The notes: generated by a model not told the origin, from the sequence alone. Positions 30,048 to 37,999 are shown, counted from the first letter of the stretch. The stretch: DNA of 64,000 nucleotides from JAUJNH01 sp038253125 (GCA_038253125.1 JBBSHM010000005.1:1-64000); one strand, 5' to 3'. Made by a program: numbers and translations.

Positions 30048-31073
30048 TCAGTCGGCCGCCACCATGCGGTAGCCCCGCCCGGTGGCGCTGCGGGCCATCC
30101 CGGTGATCGGCGAGACCAGGCGCAGCGCCCCGGTCGAGCCGTAGAAGGCCGCGTCGCCGAAGGAGAAGATGCCGCCGTCGCTGGCCACCAGCCAGTAGCC
30201 CCGGCCGGTTGAGGTGGCGGCCATGCCCACCACGGGACGGTTCAGGCGGAACGCCCCGGTCGACCCGTAGAAGCCGGCGTCGCCGAAGCTGAAGATGCCG
30301 CCGTCGCTGGCCACCAGCCAGTAGCCCCGGCCGGAGGGTGTGGGGGCCATGCCGACGATCGGCTGGTTCAGCCGGTAACCGCCGGTGGAGCCGTAGAAGC
30401 CGGCGTCGCCGAAGGAGAAGATCCCCCCGTCACTGGCCACCAGCCAGTAACCGCCACCGCTCGGGGTGCCGGCCACACCCACCACGGGCTGGTTGAGGGC
30501 CACGTTCACCTGGCCGAGGTAGGGGGCGCCGGCCTTGGCCGAGACCCTGCCGGTGCTGCTCGCCGTCCACAGCCCGCCCAGGCTGCGCCCGGAGGCGGCC
30601 ACGGTGACGACCGCTGGCGGGGGCGGCGGCAGGATGGCGTTGGTGAGCAGGAACACCTGCGTGGTCCACAGGCGGCCACCCGATAACACCTGGCCGATGC
30701 CGACGGCGTTGTAGTCCCCGAGGAGGTTGGCCCGGTGGGCGGGCGAGTCCACGAAGGCCTGGAACAGCGACGCCTCGTCCAAGCCGTAGCCGACGTTCTC
30801 GCCCAGGCGGGTCCACGGCGTGGTCACCTGCTGCTGGAGCAGGGGGTTGTGGGCCAGGGTGCCGGTGGCCGCCATCGTCCCGGTCCAGACCTGGGCGACG
30901 AGGCTCGAAGCGGGGTCCTCGGCCAGGGGGCCGAGCCCGTTCTGGGACCGGAAGGTGTTGATCCGGCTCAGCCAGGAACCCGGGGCGGCAGCCGCAGGTG
31001 AGGCGCTGCCGATGCTGAGGAGCAGCACCGCAGCCAGACCAAGAGTAGCGAGGAGAGCAAGGGGGCGGCGCAT
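30048..31073 (-). CDS. Secreted CAP/SCP-domain protein with Gly/Phe-rich repeats
   Basis: A 341-aa exported protein. A signal peptide (1-30, cleavage near ASPAAAAPG) is followed by a CAP domain (about 35-145; INTFRSQNGL, GENVGYGL, FVDSPAHRANLLGDYNAVGI) and, after a Pro-rich linker, several repeats of about 42 residues. Each repeat has the core GYWLVASDGGIFSFGDAGFY (GSTG follows). In my knowledge these repeats are a hallmark of Acidimicrobiia surface proteins. They may form a beta-propeller-like or rod structure, and a cell-surface role is likely. The frame is stopped by TGA inside a repeat, with matching sequence continuing to 29886, so the present product is probably truncated. Confidence 0.85.
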   Translation of the reverse strand: MRRPLALLATLGLAAVLLLSIGSASPAAAAPGSWLSRINTFRSQNGLGPLAEDPASSLVAQVWTGTMAATGTLAHNPLLQQQVTTPWTRLGENVGYGLDEASLFQAFVDSPAHRANLLGDYNAVGIGQVLSGGRLWTTQVFLLTNAILPPPPPAVVTVAASGRSLGGLWTASSTGRVSAKAGAPYLGQVNVALNQPVVGVAGTPSGGGYWLVASDGGIFSFGDAGFYGSTGGYRLNQPIVGMAPTPSGRGYWLVASDGGIFSFGDAGFYGSTGAFRLNRPVVGMAATSTGRGYWLVASDGGIFSFGDAAFYGSTGALRLVSPITGMARSATGRGYRMVAAD

Positions 31074-31208
31074 GACCTGGCATCGGTAGGGCGGGTGAGC
31101 ACCTTGACCACGGGCCCGGCGCTATGGGGCCAACCCGGTCATCGGGAACCGGCCGACCGGCCGGCGCCGCCCGGGGAGCGCAGCTTCACAACCGGGGCGC
31201 CCTCCCTC

Positions 31209-31214
31209 TAGGTT
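31209..31214 (+). promoter_or_regulatory. Leaderless-type -10 of rex
   Basis: TAGGTT, 8 nt before the GTG at 31223. A TTCACAA half-site resembling one arm of a Rex operator lies about 20 nt upstream. Confidence 0.45.
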
Positions 31215-31222
31215 GCCCGTCG

Positions 31223-31876
31223 GTGACGTCACGTCAGATCCCCGAGGCCACCGTGGCCCGGCTGCCGCTCTACCTGCGCTGCCTGCACGGCGAGGCGACA
31301 CGGGGCGTGGCGACCGTGTCCAGCGAGCAGCTGGCCGTCCTGGCCGGGGTGAACGCCGCCAAGGTGCGCAAGGACCTGTCCCAGCTCGGCTCCTACGGCA
31401 CCCGGGGCGTCGGCTATGACGTCGAGTTCCTGGTGTTCCAGATCCGCCGGGAGCTCGGGCTCACCCAGGACTGGCCGGTGGCCATCGCCGGGGCCGGCAA
31501 CCTGGGCGAGGCCCTGGCCGGCTATGCCGGCTTCGCCGCCCGCGGCTTTGTCGTGGTCGCCATGTTCGACTCCGATCCCGCCAAGATCGGGCGCAGCGCC
31601 GGAGGCGCGCCGGTCCTGCCGATCCGGGACCTTCCGGTGGTCACCGCCGAGATGGGGGTGTCCATCGGGATCATCTGCACGCCGCCCGAGGTTGCCCAGG
31701 AGGTGGCCGACGCCTACGTCGCCGCCGGGGTCACCAGCCTCCTCTCCTTCGCCCCCACCGTTCTGAGCGTGCCTGCCAGCGTCGTGGTGCGCATGGTCGA
31801 CCTATCGATGGAGCTTCAGATCCTCAGCTTCCACAGCCAGCGCATGGCGGAGCAGCTCGTCGTCGAGCCGGGTTAG
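31223..31876 (+). CDS. rex: Redox-sensing transcriptional repressor Rex
   Basis: A 217-aa Rex protein. The N-terminal winged helix (IPEATVARLPLYLRCLH; VSSEQLAVLAGVNAAKVRKD; LSQLGSYGTRGVGYDV) binds operators of the TTGTGAA-N4-TTCACAA type. The Rossmann domain (IAGAGNLGEALAGYAGFAAR; VAMFDSDPAKIG) binds NADH, which releases DNA. In Streptomyces rex heads a hemACD operon and controls cyd and nuo genes. Here it likewise precedes precorrin-2 dehydrogenase and hemA on one transcript (stop and next start touch at 31874-31877). The GTG at 31223 fits the TAGGTT box and the domain start. Respiratory genes with a candidate operator lie 13 kb downstream. Confidence 0.96.
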   Translation: MTSRQIPEATVARLPLYLRCLHGEATRGVATVSSEQLAVLAGVNAAKVRKDLSQLGSYGTRGVGYDVEFLVFQIRRELGLTQDWPVAIAGAGNLGEALAGYAGFAARGFVVVAMFDSDPAKIGRSAGGAPVLPIRDLPVVTAEMGVSIGIICTPPEVAQEVADAYVAAGVTSLLSFAPTVLSVPASVVVRMVDLSMELQILSFHSQRMAEQLVVEPG

Positions 31877-32512
31877 GTGCCGGTCGAGGGGCCGCAGTAC
31901 CCGGCCAACCTGGTTCTGCGGGGGCGCCGCGTGCTGGTCGTCGGTGCGGGCGCCATCGCGGCGCGCAAGGTCGAGGGCCTGCTGGCCTGCGGCGCGGATG
32001 TGGTGGTGGTTGCGCCATCCGTCGGCGACGGCATCCGCCGTCTCGCTGATGCCGGGGTCGTGCGGCTGCACGAGAGGGCCTACCGCCCCGGCGATCTCGA
32101 CGAGGTCTGGCTGGCTGTCACCGCCACCGACGACCCGGCGGTCAACCGGGCCGTCTTCGCCGACGGTGAGTCCCGGCGGATCTGGGTGAACGCCGCCGAC
32201 GACCCGGCATCCTGCTCCTTCACGCTGCCGTCGGTGGTGCGCCAGGGCCCCATCATGGTGACGGTGGCGACAGGTGGCCACAGCCCGGCGCTAGCCACCT
32301 GGCTGCGCCGTCACGTGGCCGACGAGCTAGGTCCGGAGTACGCCCAGCTGGCCCTCCTGCTGGCCGAGGCCCGGTCCGAGCTGCAGGCCGCGGGACGCAC
32401 CACCGAGGGGCTGAATTGGCTGTCGGCCATCGACTCAGGGATGCTTGAGATGATCCGACTGGGAGATGTCGGGCGAGCAAAGGAGCGCCTGCAGGCGTGT
32501 CTGTTGTCGTAG
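31877..32512 (+). CDS. Precorrin-2 dehydrogenase / sirohydrochlorin ferrochelatase-type protein
   Basis: A 211-aa protein like the N-terminal half of CysG or Met8/SirC. It oxidises precorrin-2 to sirohydrochlorin with NAD+ and may also insert iron. The NAD loop VVGAGAIAARKVEGLLACGA lies at about 19-38. VTATDDPAVNRAVF and VNAADDPASCSFTLPSVVRQ hold the active-site Asp region, and VTVATGGHSPALATWLR is the conserved third motif. The GTG abuts the rex stop codon, and the 3' end overlaps hemA by 16 nt, so rex, this gene and hemA are one operon. Together with CobA it gives a sirohaem route. Confidence 0.9.
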   Translation: MPVEGPQYPANLVLRGRRVLVVGAGAIAARKVEGLLACGADVVVVAPSVGDGIRRLADAGVVRLHERAYRPGDLDEVWLAVTATDDPAVNRAVFADGESRRIWVNAADDPASCSFTLPSVVRQGPIMVTVATGGHSPALATWLRRHVADELGPEYAQLALLLAEARSELQAAGRTTEGLNWLSAIDSGMLEMIRLGDVGRAKERLQACLLS

Positions 32513-33756
32513 TCGGGCTGAACCACCGCACCGTGCCCCTGCCGGTGCTGGAGCGCATGACCGTCTCGGCGTCGCGCCTGCCGAAGGCCCTGCACGACCT
32601 GCGGGGTCGCCGTCACCTGGCCGAGGCCGTGCTGCTCAGCACCTGCGCCCGCACCGAGATCTACGTGGTGGCCGACAAGTTCCACGGGGCCCTGCAGAGC
32701 GTGCGCGACTTCCTGGCCGAGCAGTTCTTCACCGCCCCCGAGGAGTTCGGCGACCACCTCTATGACTTCTACGACGACGCCGCCGTACAGCACCTGTTCC
32801 GGGTGGCGGCCGGCGTCGACTCGGCGGTGCTGGGCGAGGGCGAGATCCTGGGCCAGGTCGGCCGGGCGGCCGAGACGGCGCGATCCGAGGGCACCTGCGG
32901 CGCCGAGCTGTCCTCGCTGTTCCGCCACGCCGCCCTCGTCGGCAAGCGGGCCCGTAGCGAGACGGGCATCGCCCGCGGGGTCACCTCGGTGTCCCAGGCC
33001 GCCGTCAGCCTGGCCGAGCGCACGCTGGGCAGCCTGGCCGGCAGCAGCATCCTGGTTCTGGGCGCCGGCGACACCGGCGAGGGCATGGCCCAGGCCCTGA
33101 AGGAGAACGGCGGCGCCTCGGTCCGCGTGGCCAACCGCACCGCCCGCAAGGCCGCCGAGGTGGCCCACCGGGTCGGCGGCGTGCCAGTGGCCGTCGGCGA
33201 CCTGGCCCAGCACGTAGCCGAGGTGGACGTGCTGCTGACCTCCACCTCGTCCGAGCAGTACGTGCTGACCGCTGACGACGTTGCTGACGTCATGGTCGAG
33301 CGGAGAGGCCGACCCCTGCTGATCGTCGACGTGGCCGTGCCCCGTGACGTCGACCCGGCGGCCCACGACCTGGAAGGCGTGACGCTCCTCGACATGAGCG
33401 ACATCACCACCTTCGCCCGCCTCGGCCGTGAGGCCCGCTCGGCCGAGGTGCGCTCGGTCGGCGCCATCATCGAAGACGAGATGGCCCGCCATCGGGCGGC
33501 CACGGCCAGCCGCGAGGTCGCCCCGCTTGTCGTCGCCCTCCACGACCGGGCCGAGGTCGTCCGGGTGGCCGAGCTGGAGCGCTTCCGGGGCCGCCTGTCG
33601 GACCTGGGCGACAAGGACCGGGCCGCTGTCGAGGCGCTCACCCGGGGCATCGTGGCCAAGCTCCTCCACGACCCCACGGTCGGGCTCAAGGGCGCCGCCG
33701 GCACCGCCCAAGGCGACCGCCTCAGCGACGCCGTCCGCACCCTGTTCAACCTGTAG
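32497..33756 (+). CDS. hemA: Glutamyl-tRNA reductase
   Basis: Reduces glutamyl-tRNA(Glu) with NADPH to glutamate-1-semialdehyde, the committed step of C5-pathway tetrapyrrole synthesis. A 419-aa protein. The catalytic cysteine C50 lies in LLSTCARTEIY, GEGEILGQV is the substrate motif, the NADP domain has VLGAGDTGEGMAQAL, and the C-terminal helical dimerisation domain follows. The start is GTG (VVVVGLNHRTVP), overlapping the previous gene by 16 nt. hemL, which uses the product, lies 7 kb downstream in the same direction. hemC does not follow directly: a restriction-type remnant and a phd-relE pair intervene. Confidence 0.97.
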   Translation: MSVVVVGLNHRTVPLPVLERMTVSASRLPKALHDLRGRRHLAEAVLLSTCARTEIYVVADKFHGALQSVRDFLAEQFFTAPEEFGDHLYDFYDDAAVQHLFRVAAGVDSAVLGEGEILGQVGRAAETARSEGTCGAELSSLFRHAALVGKRARSETGIARGVTSVSQAAVSLAERTLGSLAGSSILVLGAGDTGEGMAQALKENGGASVRVANRTARKAAEVAHRVGGVPVAVGDLAQHVAEVDVLLTSTSSEQYVLTADDVADVMVERRGRPLLIVDVAVPRDVDPAAHDLEGVTLLDMSDITTFARLGREARSAEVRSVGAIIEDEMARHRAATASREVAPLVVALHDRAEVVRVAELERFRGRLSDLGDKDRAAVEALTRGIVAKLLHDPTVGLKGAAGTAQGDRLSDAVRTLFNL

Positions 33757-33879
33757 CCGCTCTCTTCGACCCGCAGACCCTCCAGTAGAAGGTCGAGCGG
33801 GTGACGAAGAACGGCTCCTCCAGTTCACCGATGTGTGGCCTCCCGCCAGGTATAGGCGACGAGGTGAGCTTCCTGTTCG

Positions 33880-34174
33880 GGGGCTAGTTTGGGCTGTTGC
33901 CGCGGAGCCGGTCCTTGGCCGCGGGGCCTTCATGTGCTCCCGGGTGCGCTCATGGCCAGGCCGGGCTCGAAACTCCGTCACCACTGCCAGCACTTGAACA
34001 ACAGACGCCCGCTTGGGTCCCTCGTAGGGTTCGAAAGCGTGTCGGCCAGGCCAGCGCCGCCACATCGGTGAGGAGGTTCTCGAAGGGCGAGCGGAGATGG
34101 TCCTCGGGCTCCCCGCGTCCGACGGCGAACTTGGCCGCGATGGCCGCTCCGTAGCCGGCGACGGCGGCGGCCAT
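33880..34174 (-). pseudogene. Possible remnant of a restriction-modification methylase N-terminus
   Basis: The gap between hemA and the phd gene (33757-34291) holds no intact gene. On the minus strand one frame reads YGAAIAAKFAVGRGEPEDHL then RSPFENLLTDVAAL. In another frame follows FRARPGHERTREHMKAPRPR. These resemble, in order, the N-terminal part of Eco57I-type DNA methylases (GEPEDQLRxPLExLL ... TRPDYAV ... KAP). If correct, this is a frameshifted fossil. The reading is from memory and tentative. Confidence 0.35.
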
Positions 34175-34276
34175 GGCGGGTCAGTCTGCCCGAGGGGTGG
34201 GACACCTACAGGCGGGCCAGTTCGAGCCGCTCGAGCTGGTGTTGCTGCGCCAAGGAGCGAGCCCTCGGTTCATGGC

Positions 34277-34282
34277 TATACT
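34277..34282 (+). promoter_or_regulatory. Leaderless-type -10 of the phd-relE pair
   Basis: TATACT, close to the consensus, 9 nt before the ATG at 34292. Confidence 0.6.
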
Positions 34283-34291
34283 TATGGCGCT

Positions 34292-34576
34292 ATGAGCCCT
34301 GCTGATCAGATGTCCCTCGCCGATGTCAGGAACCATCTGTCCGAGGTGGTGGAACGCCTGGAGCGCGAGCACGGACGTGTCGTCATCACCAAGCACGGGC
34401 GCCCTGCCGCCGTAGTGCTGAGCATCGAAGATCTGGAATCATTGGAAGAGACGCTCGACGTTCTCAGCAGCCCGGCGCTCATGAACGACATTCTCGAAGC
34501 GGTGGAAGGGTCCCCCCCCGGCGACGAGGCTCCCTTGACCAAGGCCCAGGCTCTCAAGCTGATCGCGAAGCGGTGA
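34292..34576 (+). CDS. Phd/YefM-family antitoxin
   Basis: A 94-aa antitoxin. The Phd/YefM fold is clear: MSLADVRNHLSEVVERLERE, VVITKHGRPAAVVLSIEDLE and SLEETLDVLS. The C-terminal 35 residues, charged and likely unfolded alone, would wrap the toxin. The protein neutralises the RelE-type toxin encoded next (4-nt overlap) and usually represses the operon. The ATG at 34292 is chosen because of the TATACT box and the family start. A longer in-frame start at 34097 has no domain support. Confidence 0.93.
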   Translation: MSPADQMSLADVRNHLSEVVERLEREHGRVVITKHGRPAAVVLSIEDLESLEETLDVLSSPALMNDILEAVEGSPPGDEAPLTKAQALKLIAKR

Positions 34577-34848
34577 CGCTCGGCGACTTCGAGGTTGTCT
34601 GGGCGGCCACGGCTCGCCGGTCGTTGCCACGGTTGCCCGAGAAGGTGGCTACGGCCGTCGTCGAGTTCGTCTACGCCTCGCTCGCCGCCGACCCGCATCG
34701 GGTGGGCAAGCCGCTGAAGCTGGGGCTCGAAGGGCTCCACAGCGCACGCCGAGGTGACTATCGGGTCATATACCGCATCCACGAGCAGGGGCGGCGCATC
34801 GATGTCATCGCCGTGGAGCACCGCTCGGATGCCTACCGGCGTCGCTGA
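34573..34848 (+). CDS. RelE/ParE-family toxin
   Basis: A 91-aa toxin of the RelE superfamily. It starts VVWAATARRSLPRLPEKVAT, with a core KPLKLGLEGLHSARRGDYRV and a final strand IYRIHEQGRRIDVIAVEHRS. Family members cut mRNA on the ribosome. The basic residues typical of RelE (Lys/Arg in KPLKLG, ARRGDYR, and the terminal RSDAYRRR) are present. It is translationally coupled to the antitoxin by an overlapping GTGA. The pair is inserted between hemA and hemC, which are adjacent in many actinobacteria. Confidence 0.93.
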   Translation: MTLGDFEVVWAATARRSLPRLPEKVATAVVEFVYASLAADPHRVGKPLKLGLEGLHSARRGDYRVIYRIHEQGRRIDVIAVEHRSDAYRRR

Positions 34849-34926
34849 CAGCTGATCCGCTGCACCCTTCGGGCTCGGGCCGGCTCCTTGACCGCCTGGC
34901 CTACGGGCTCGGGCAGACTGCTGGCC

Positions 34927-35856
34927 GTGAGCCGGGTCCTGCGCATCGCCACCCGGGCTTCGCCTCTGGCCCGCTGGCAGGCGGAGCGGGTGGCCACCTT
35001 GCTGGGCGAGGCGTGCGAGGTGGTTGCGGTCGAGAGCCTGGGCGACCGGGTCCAGGACCGACCGATCCACCAGCTCGGCGGCCAGGGCGTCTTCGTCAAG
35101 GAGGTGCAGGCCGCCGTGCAGCGAGGAGACGCCGACCTGGCGGTGCACTCGGCCAAGGACCTGCCGTCGGGGTCAACGGCTGAGGGACTGGTGCTCGCCT
35201 GCGTGCCGGAACGGGCCGACGTGAGGGACTGCCTCGTCGGCGGCACCCTCGAGGACTTGGCGGCGGGAGCGACGGTGGCCACCGGCAGCGTGCGCCGTCG
35301 GGCTCAGCTGGTCGCCCTGCGCCCCGACCTCGCCCTTGTCGAGCTGCGGGGCAACATGGCCAGCCGGCTCGCCAAGGTGCCGGCCGGGGGAGCGGTGATG
35401 GCGGCCGCCGCCGCCCTCCAGCGCCTCGGTGTTGCCGTCCGCATCTCCCAGCTGCTGGATCCGAGCGTCATGCTGCCCCAGGTGGCCCAGGGGGCGCTGG
35501 CCGTCGAGTGCCGGGCCGACGACTGCGACGCGCACGAACGGCTGGCTCGCATCGAGGACCCAGTCGCCCGCCGCACCGTCGACGCGGAACGCGCCTTCCT
35601 CGCCCGCCTGGGCGGCGGCTGCGACCTGCCCGTCGGCGCCCTGGCCACCGACCTCGGCGCCGGCCGCCTGCGCCTCGAAGGGCTCATCGCCGATCCGACC
35701 CCGTTCCGCGTGGTGGCCGAAGGCGACGACGCTCAGGTCCTGGGCCTGGCCGTAGCCGAAGCCGTCCTCGCCGGCCCCCATCCCCCCCTTCTGTCGGGAG
35801 TACCTGTCGCCCAGCGGAGGGCTTCTCCCGACAGAACCGGTGGGACCACCCCGTGA
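34927..35856 (+). CDS. hemC: Hydroxymethylbilane synthase (porphobilinogen deaminase)
   Basis: Joins four porphobilinogens into hydroxymethylbilane. A 309-aa protein. The N-terminus is LRIATRASPLARWQAERVA. DRPIHQLGGQGVFVKEVQAA and AVHSAKDLPS carry the substrate and cofactor Asp/Lys residues. The dipyrromethane-binding cysteine is C232 in LGGGCDLPVG. The GTG at 34927 is preferred to an upstream start, and the hexamer CAGACT lies 7 nt before it. The last 25 residues (LLSGVPVAQRRASPDRTGG) are encoded by a long perfect inverted repeat and look like an added tail. The stop overlaps the cobA-hemD start (GTGA). Confidence 0.97.
   Translation: MSRVLRIATRASPLARWQAERVATLLGEACEVVAVESLGDRVQDRPIHQLGGQGVFVKEVQAAVQRGDADLAVHSAKDLPSGSTAEGLVLACVPERADVRDCLVGGTLEDLAAGATVATGSVRRRAQLVALRPDLALVELRGNMASRLAKVPAGGAVMAAAAALQRLGVAVRISQLLDPSVMLPQVAQGALAVECRADDCDAHERLARIEDPVARRTVDAERAFLARLGGGCDLPVGALATDLGAGRLRLEGLIADPTPFRVVAEGDDAQVLGLAVAEAVLAGPHPPLLSGVPVAQRRASPDRTGGTTP
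35789..35836. repeat. Perfect 12-bp inverted repeat at the end of hemC
   Basis: TTCTGTCGGGAG (35789-35800) and CTCCCGACAGAA (35825-35836) are exact inverted copies with a 24-nt loop. They lie in the last codons of hemC, 17 bp before the next start. It could be a small palindromic repeat element or an mRNA processing or attenuation structure. Confidence 0.85.
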
Positions 35857-37310
35857 CGGTGTACCTGGTGGGGGCGGGGCCGGGGGATCCTGGGTTGCTG
35901 ACCGTTCGGGCCGCTGAGCTGCTGGCCCAGGCCGACGTGGTGGTGCACGACCGTCTGGCCGAGGCCAGCCTCCTCGACCAGGCCCCGCCGGCTGCCGTGC
36001 GAATCGACGTCGGGAAGTCGCCGGGCGGGCCGATCGACCAGGCCGGCATCAACCGGCTCCTCGTCGAGCACGGCTCGGCTGGTCGCCACGTGGTGCGGCT
36101 CAAGGGCGGCGACCCCTTCGTGTTCGGCCGGGGCGGCGAGGAGGCGCTGGCCCTCATTGAGGCCGGCGTGGCCTTCGAGGTGGTACCGGGCATCACGAGT
36201 GCCGTGGCTGCCGCCGCCTACGCCGGCATCCCGGTGACCCACCGCGGCCTCTCCACCAGCTTCACCGTCGTCACCGGGCACAGCCGGCACTCGATCGACA
36301 GCGAGATCGACTGGACCTCGCTCGCCCGGGCAGGCGACACCATCATAGTTCTCATGGGCGTCAGCCACCGGGCTGAGATCGCCCGGCGGCTGGTCGACGC
36401 CGGCCGTCCGCCCGCCACCCCTGTCGCCTGCGTCCGCTGGGGCACCCGGCCCGACCAGCGCACCATCCGCACGACCTTGGCCGGCCTGGCCGAGGCGCCG
36501 CTGGAAGCCCCCGTCGCCATCGTCATCGGTGAGGTGGCCGGCCTCGACCTGGGCTGGTTCGAACGCCGCCCCCTGTTCGGCCGCACCGTGGTCGTGACCA
36601 GGGCCCGTGAGCAGTCACCGACCCTGGTGGCCGGGCTGCGGGCCCAGGGCGCCCAGGTGCTGGAGGTGCCCACCATCGTCATCGCCGGTCCCGCCGACGG
36701 CGGCGCCGCCCTGGCCGCCGCCGGCGTGCGCCTGCGTGAGGGCGCCTTCGAGTGGGTCGCGCTCACCTCGACCAACGCCGTCGACGCCCTGTTCACCCAC
36801 CTGCACGACGCCCGGCAGCTGGCCGACGCCCGGGTCGCCGCAGTGGGCCGGGCCACCGCCGAAGCCCTGCGCAGCCACGGCGTGGTTGCCGATCTCGTCC
36901 CGGCCAAGGCCAACGCCGAGGCTCTGGTGGCCGGCTTCCCAGTGGCGCCGCCGGGCGGCGGCCGGGTCCTGGTCCCGCAGGCCGACCGGGTCCGCCCCGT
37001 TCTGACCGATGGCCTGGCCGCCCTGGGCTGGCAAATCGAGGCGGTCGAGGCCTACCGCACGGTGAACACCCAGGTTCCGCCGCCCCTCCTCGCCCGGGCG
37101 CTGGCCGCCGACGCCATCTGCTTCACCTCAGGCTCCACCGTGGAGAGCTGGGTGGCCGCCGCCGGCCCCACGGCCCCGCCCGTGGTCGCCTCTATCGGCC
37201 CGGTCACCACCGCCGCCGCCTTACGCCAAGGCCTGACGGTCACCGTCGAGGCTCACGACGCCAACGTGGAGGCGCTCGTCGCCGAGGTGTCACGCCACTT
37301 CGCCGCCTAA
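35853..37310 (+). CDS. Fused uroporphyrinogen-III methyltransferase (CobA) and uroporphyrinogen-III synthase (HemD)
   Basis: A 485-aa fusion. Residues 1-240 are an SUMT/CobA methyltransferase (VYLVGAGPGDPGLLTVRAAE; VRLKGGDPFVFGRGGEEALA; VVPGITSAVAAAAYAGIPVT) that uses SAM to make precorrin-2. Residues 245-485 are HemD (VVVTRAREQSPTLVAGLRAQ; WVALTSTNAVDALF; ICFTSGSTVESWV; SIGPVTTAAALRQGLTV), which cyclises hydroxymethylbilane. The fusion is common in actinobacteria and channels uroporphyrinogen III toward sirohaem as well as haem. The precorrin-2 dehydrogenase at 31877 supplies the next sirohaem step. The GTG overlaps the hemC stop. Confidence 0.95.
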   Translation: MTVYLVGAGPGDPGLLTVRAAELLAQADVVVHDRLAEASLLDQAPPAAVRIDVGKSPGGPIDQAGINRLLVEHGSAGRHVVRLKGGDPFVFGRGGEEALALIEAGVAFEVVPGITSAVAAAAYAGIPVTHRGLSTSFTVVTGHSRHSIDSEIDWTSLARAGDTIIVLMGVSHRAEIARRLVDAGRPPATPVACVRWGTRPDQRTIRTTLAGLAEAPLEAPVAIVIGEVAGLDLGWFERRPLFGRTVVVTRAREQSPTLVAGLRAQGAQVLEVPTIVIAGPADGGAALAAAGVRLREGAFEWVALTSTNAVDALFTHLHDARQLADARVAAVGRATAEALRSHGVVADLVPAKANAEALVAGFPVAPPGGGRVLVPQADRVRPVLTDGLAALGWQIEAVEAYRTVNTQVPPPLLARALAADAICFTSGSTVESWVAAAGPTAPPVVASIGPVTTAAALRQGLTVTVEAHDANVEALVAEVSRHFAA

Positions 37311-37424
37311 TGACCATGGGACAGGCGGTCGGTCCCCTTCGTCTCGATCACCAGGCTTCGGCTCCGCTCCCCGGAGACCCTTGATGAGCACGCTCCCAGC
37401 GCTCACGCAGGTGGACAGCTGGAA

Positions 37425-37748
37425 TCAGTAAACGATGTCGAGGGCGAAGCGCAGGGCCCGGTCCAGCGCCGCCGGAGCCTCGATGTCGAGTCTGCCGACC
37501 GGCTCGGGGTCAAGGGCTCGCTTCGAAACGGTGAGCAGGCTGTCGCAGACTATGGCCGAGGTCTCGGGAAGGCCCTGTGTCGGCCCGATCTCGACCTCGC
37601 TCCGGATGCCGCGGACCGTGCGGGTGATCGGTGCACACGTCACGGCGGTTAGGACGTCGATCGCCCCATCCCGGGTGAGGATGCAGACCGGCCGCCGCCC
37701 GGCAGGAGCACCCAAGTCGGCCCAGTAGATCTCGTTGCGGGCTACCAA
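37425..37748 (-). CDS. MazF/PemK-family toxin
   Basis: A 107-aa endoribonuclease toxin. It has the PemK-type opening NEIYWADLGAPAGRRPVCIL with the catalytic Arg region, then LTAVTCAPITRTVRGIRSEV and the conserved Asn/Asp-Ser region SAIVCDSLLTVSKRAL. The start is TTG at 37748, overlapping the end of the antitoxin gene by a few bases (CCTTGGTAGCC). It lies downstream of its antitoxin on the minus strand, opposite to the flanking hem genes. mRNA cleavage is assumed from the family. Confidence 0.92.
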   Translation of the reverse strand: MVARNEIYWADLGAPAGRRPVCILTRDGAIDVLTAVTCAPITRTVRGIRSEVEIGPTQGLPETSAIVCDSLLTVSKRALDPEPVGRLDIEAPAALDRALRFALDIVY

Positions 37749-37987
37749 GGCAGGGCGTTTTCGGCCGCCAGACGGCCTGCAGCCACGACGATCGCCGGGT
37801 CCTGAGGCAGCCGGCGGTAAGACTCCTGCAGCCGAAGGTCTGGTTCAGTGATCTCCACGAATCTCAGTGACGCCATCGCCTTGCCGCCGTCGACCCATGA
37901 CCGGGTGGTTGAGAGACGTAAGGCCTTCTCGTCGAGTCCCCGGAGGACATCGCCGTCCAGCTGAGCCGAGGGTAGGCATGGAGCCAC
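37742..37987 (-). CDS. MazE-like antitoxin partner of the MazF toxin
   Basis: An 81-aa protein directly upstream of the mazF gene. The start is GTG at 37987, supported by TAGGTT ending 6 nt upstream. The C-terminal end (SYRRLPQDPAIVVAAGRLAA, ENALPW) resembles toxin-binding tails of actinobacterial MazF antitoxins. The N-terminal half shows no clear ribbon-helix-helix or AbrB fold, so family membership rests on position and overlap. A shorter product from the internal ATG at MASLRFVEITE is possible. Confidence 0.65.
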   Translation of the reverse strand: MAPCLPSAQLDGDVLRGLDEKALRLSTTRSWVDGGKAMASLRFVEITEPDLRLQESYRRLPQDPAIVVAAGRLAAENALPW

Positions 37988-37993
37988 GACACA

Positions 37994-37999
37994 AACCTA
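37994..37999 (-). promoter_or_regulatory. Leaderless-type -10 of mazEF
   Basis: TAGGTT on the minus strand, 6 nt before the GTG at 37987. Confidence 0.5.

Noticed and set aside
30048..30050. TGA read as selenocysteine
   Set aside because: The codon replaces a structural Gly in a repeat, and no convincing SECIS hairpin follows. A nonsense change is simpler. Kept only as something to exclude.
30048..30500. Regular direct repeats as a CRISPR array
   Set aside because: The period is about 126 bp, the repeats are coding, and the 'spacers' are part of the same protein repeat. No cas genes occur.
34022..34045. GGGTTCGAAAGC as a tRNA T-loop
   Set aside because: The flanking bases do not form a T-stem, and no acceptor or anticodon arm is nearby.
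37311..37424. Gap between cobA-hemD and mazF
   Set aside because: No gene, clear terminator or promoter is seen. It contains the probable end of both convergent transcripts.
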